The position numbers and the translations under genes are program-made. Of a stretch of 24,501 nt of DNA, positions 22,966-24,501 are shown piece by piece. This DNA is from Hyphomicrobiales bacterium. GTDB lineage: Bacteria; Pseudomonadota; Alphaproteobacteria; Rhizobiales; Rhizobiaceae. The stretch lies in assembly GCA_015654965.1 (NCBI GenBank), contig JAATGD010000296.1, forward strand, positions 1-24,501. The letters run 5' to 3'. The notes beneath the pieces are model-generated. The model worked only from the letters and a program-made list of their open reading frames with translations, was not told where the DNA came from and made no database searches. Every line of letters starts with the position of its first letter. Position 1 is the first letter of the stretch.

Positions 22966-23828
22966 ATGTCGCCTCCGAGCCGCCGAATGACGACGAAAAG
23001 CAGTGAGAAAAATCCGGCGATCAGTGTCATTCCCAGAGCAATTGCCGATGAATAGCCCATCTCGTAGACATAGAAAGCCTGCTTATACATATATGACCCA
23101 AGTACTTCCGACGCGCCTCCGGGCCCACCTTCGGTCAGCAGCCACACATAGTCGAAAATCAGGAAAGAGGCCGTCAGTGACAGCAAAAGCGTATAGAAAA
23201 GCGTCGGCATGATGCCCGGTAGGGTCACGTCGCGGAACTTGCGCCACGCGCCCGCACCATCGAGCGATGCAGCTTCATAAAGATCGCGCGGGACCGACTG
23301 CATGGCGCTGATATAGAGGACGACGAGAAACCCCCACCAATGCCAGTTATCCACATTGGCAATGGCCCAAAGCACGGTCTTGGGATTGGCGAGGAGGCCG
23401 AAATTCGCCCATTCCCAGCCGAAGCTCCGTGACAGTACGGCCCCGATGCCCGAAAGAGGATTAAAGATAAACCGCCAGATTTCAGCATTGACGACCGGGG
23501 AGATAATAAACGGGATAAAGAAGATCGTCCTGAACAGCATCTGCCCACGTGGGATGCGGATGATGAGTGAAGAGGCCACCAGTGCAAGTGCGATCGGTAC
23601 CGTCATGAAGAAAATCGTCCAGCGCACATTGTTGCCAAGTGCTGTCCAGAAGATCGGGTCAGCGGCTAAGCGCCGGAAATTATCGAAGCCTATGAAAACG
23701 GGGGTATCGAATCCGTTCCAATGCATGAAAGCATAGCCGATATTGGCCATGGCAGGCACGAAGATCACCAGAGTCTGAATGATCAAAAGCGGCGCCAGAA
23801 ATGTCAGTATTCGGAAAAATCGCTTCAC
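22962..23828 (-). CDS. CUT1 sugar ABC transporter permease, MalF type (second importer)
   Basis: A 288-residue inner-membrane permease with six apparent membrane segments. It starts VKRFFRILTFLAPLLIIQTL, with FIGFDNFRRLAADPIFW in the first periplasmic loop and the EAA loop DLYEAASLDGAGAWRKFRDV. The start chosen is GTG 23828, with AGGG about 9 nt upstream. The frame remains open to an ATG at 23978, but the extra 50 residues are Arg/His-rich, not permease-like, and would overlap the end of the binding-protein gene. It pairs with the MalG-type permease and the binding protein beyond the stem-loop. Confidence 0.92.
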   Translation of the reverse strand: MKRFFRILTFLAPLLIIQTLVIFVPAMANIGYAFMHWNGFDTPVFIGFDNFRRLAADPIFWTALGNNVRWTIFFMTVPIALALVASSLIIRIPRGQMLFRTIFFIPFIISPVVNAEIWRFIFNPLSGIGAVLSRSFGWEWANFGLLANPKTVLWAIANVDNWHWWGFLVVLYISAMQSVPRDLYEAASLDGAGAWRKFRDVTLPGIMPTLFYTLLLSLTASFLIFDYVWLLTEGGPGGASEVLGSYMYKQAFYVYEMGYSSAIALGMTLIAGFFSLLFVVIRRLGGDI

Positions 23829-23849
23829 GGTTTCAGACCCTGATAATTC

Positions 23850-23885
23850 GCCGGGCACGGCCGATAGTCCAGCCCTATGCCCGGC
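23850..23885. other. Stem-loop between binding-protein and permease genes
   Basis: GCCGGGCA (23850-23857) and TGCCCGGC (23878-23885) pair perfectly over 8 bp with a 20-nt loop, in the 67-bp gap after the binding-protein stop. There is no T-run, so it is likely a 3' stabiliser that favours binding-protein over permease expression. Confidence 0.55.
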
Positions 23886-23895
23886 ATCATGGTGA

Positions 23896-24501
23896 TCAGT
23901 TCGATTTTGGTGCAGGCAAGGCCGGGATGCTGTCGCGTTCGGCATCGAGCAGCGGCTGGATACCCGAGATGAAGTCATTCACATCGAGGCTGCCGACAAT
24001 GACCGCTTCCATCGACTCGAACAGATAATTGCGCGTTTTAGGCGGGAAGAAGGTCCAGGTTGTATAACCGATATGTCCTTCAAGCGCCTTGTCTGCGAGA
24101 TCGACTATGAAGCGAGAATAACGCGGATCTGTATCGGCCGGAAAGTCCTCCGCATTCCAGTCAATCGGCACCACCCATGTCTCGAACGAAATCGCATTCA
24201 GCAGCTCGGCGGACCGGGTCTTGTTGCTGAAAAGGGCGTTGAGCACCTCGGCTGCGGCATCGGGGTTCTTGCTATCTGCGGAAATCGACAAAGTTTCACC
24301 GACACCAAGAGGATAATTTGCGCTGACATCGTTGCTGAGCGTCGGCATCATCGACCAATCGCAATCCGCATCGCAGAAGTTCTTGATACGGCTCATTTCC
24401 CAGCTGCCGCTGATGCGCATCAGCGCCTGGCCAGCTGCAATCTGGCTCCATGCGTCATCAGCGCTGAGCGTCAGATAAAGATCGGAGCGTTTGCTGTACC
24501 A
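23896..24501 (-). CDS. Sugar ABC transporter binding protein (C-terminal part, cut by window edge)
   Basis: The minus-strand frame is open from the window edge and codes 201 residues before its stop at 23896, so the signal peptide and N-terminal lobe lie outside. It contains AAGQALMRISGSWEM, a hallmark of family 1 sugar-binding proteins, then FPLGVGETLSIS-like sequence (YPLGVGETLSIS) and the domain-closing NPDAAAEVLNALFS segment. It is followed by a stem-loop and the permease pair of the second importer. The ligand is unknown. Confidence 0.88.
   Translation of the reverse strand, partial: WYSKRSDLYLTLSADDAWSQIAAGQALMRISGSWEMSRIKNFCDADCDWSMMPTLSNDVSANYPLGVGETLSISADSKNPDAAAEVLNALFSNKTRSAELLNAISFETWVVPIDWNAEDFPADTDPRYSRFIVDLADKALEGHIGYTTWTFFPPKTRNYLFESMEAVIVGSLDVNDFISGIQPLLDAERDSIPALPAPKSN

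Noticed and set aside
1..24501. CRISPR array, tRNA or rRNA genes, phage or defence system
   Set aside because: No regularly spaced direct repeats, no tRNA-like cloverleaf or rRNA sequence and no defence or phage protein family were recognised while reading the window.

Overview
The window reads as a stretch of an alphaproteobacterial (Rhizobiales) genome, most likely from the Brucella/Ochrobactrum group. This is inferred from the style of the ABC transporters, the dense minus-strand catabolic operons, a palindromic intergenic element beside an IS5-family remnant, and a dispersed AGAGCG...CGCTCT repeat. No rRNA, tRNA, CRISPR array or phage module was seen.

Region 1 (1-4000): a polar amino-acid ABC importer (ATPase, binding protein, permease cut by the window edge) runs on the minus strand. 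Divergent from it are an asparaginase-fold amidohydrolase and a GntR/UTRA regulator. The amidohydrolase keeps the nucleophile region but lacks the residues that hold a free alpha-amine in classical L-asparaginases.

Region 2 (3977-13726): a minus-strand operon, preceded by a LacI-type regulator, encodes a SIS deglycase (FrlB-like), a CUT1 sugar importer (binding protein, two permeases, ATPase), a FrlC-like epimerase, a FrlD-like kinase and a FAD-dependent amine oxidoreductase. Content and order resemble the fructoselysine/fructosamine (Amadori compound) operons of Bacillus and E. coli. The inferred route is import, 6-phosphorylation by the PfkB kinase, and deglycation to glucose 6-phosphate plus an amino acid; the epimerase would feed in psicosyl isomers. 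A perfect palindromic operator with central CG overlaps the predicted start of transcription.

Region 3 (13727-14175) is a non-coding scar: a 122-bp imperfect palindrome with perfect 19-bp ends and the first codons of a decayed transposase.

Region 4 (14176-18579): a short-chain dehydrogenase diverges from a TetR gene broken by an in-frame TGA. The TetR reading frame overlaps, ATGA-fashion, a copper-type P1B ATPase with a His-rich N-terminus and a CPMHPE...CPICGM metal-binding segment. A second TetR of the same subfamily follows, with the last 20 codons of a lost oxidoreductase downstream. Related AT-rich palindromes occur upstream of both TetR genes.

Region 5 (18580-24501): a 609-bp non-coding stretch, a Sad/YneI-type aldehyde dehydrogenase, and a second CUT1 sugar ABC importer (binding protein cut by the window edge, two permeases, ATPase) of unknown substrate, all on the minus strand.
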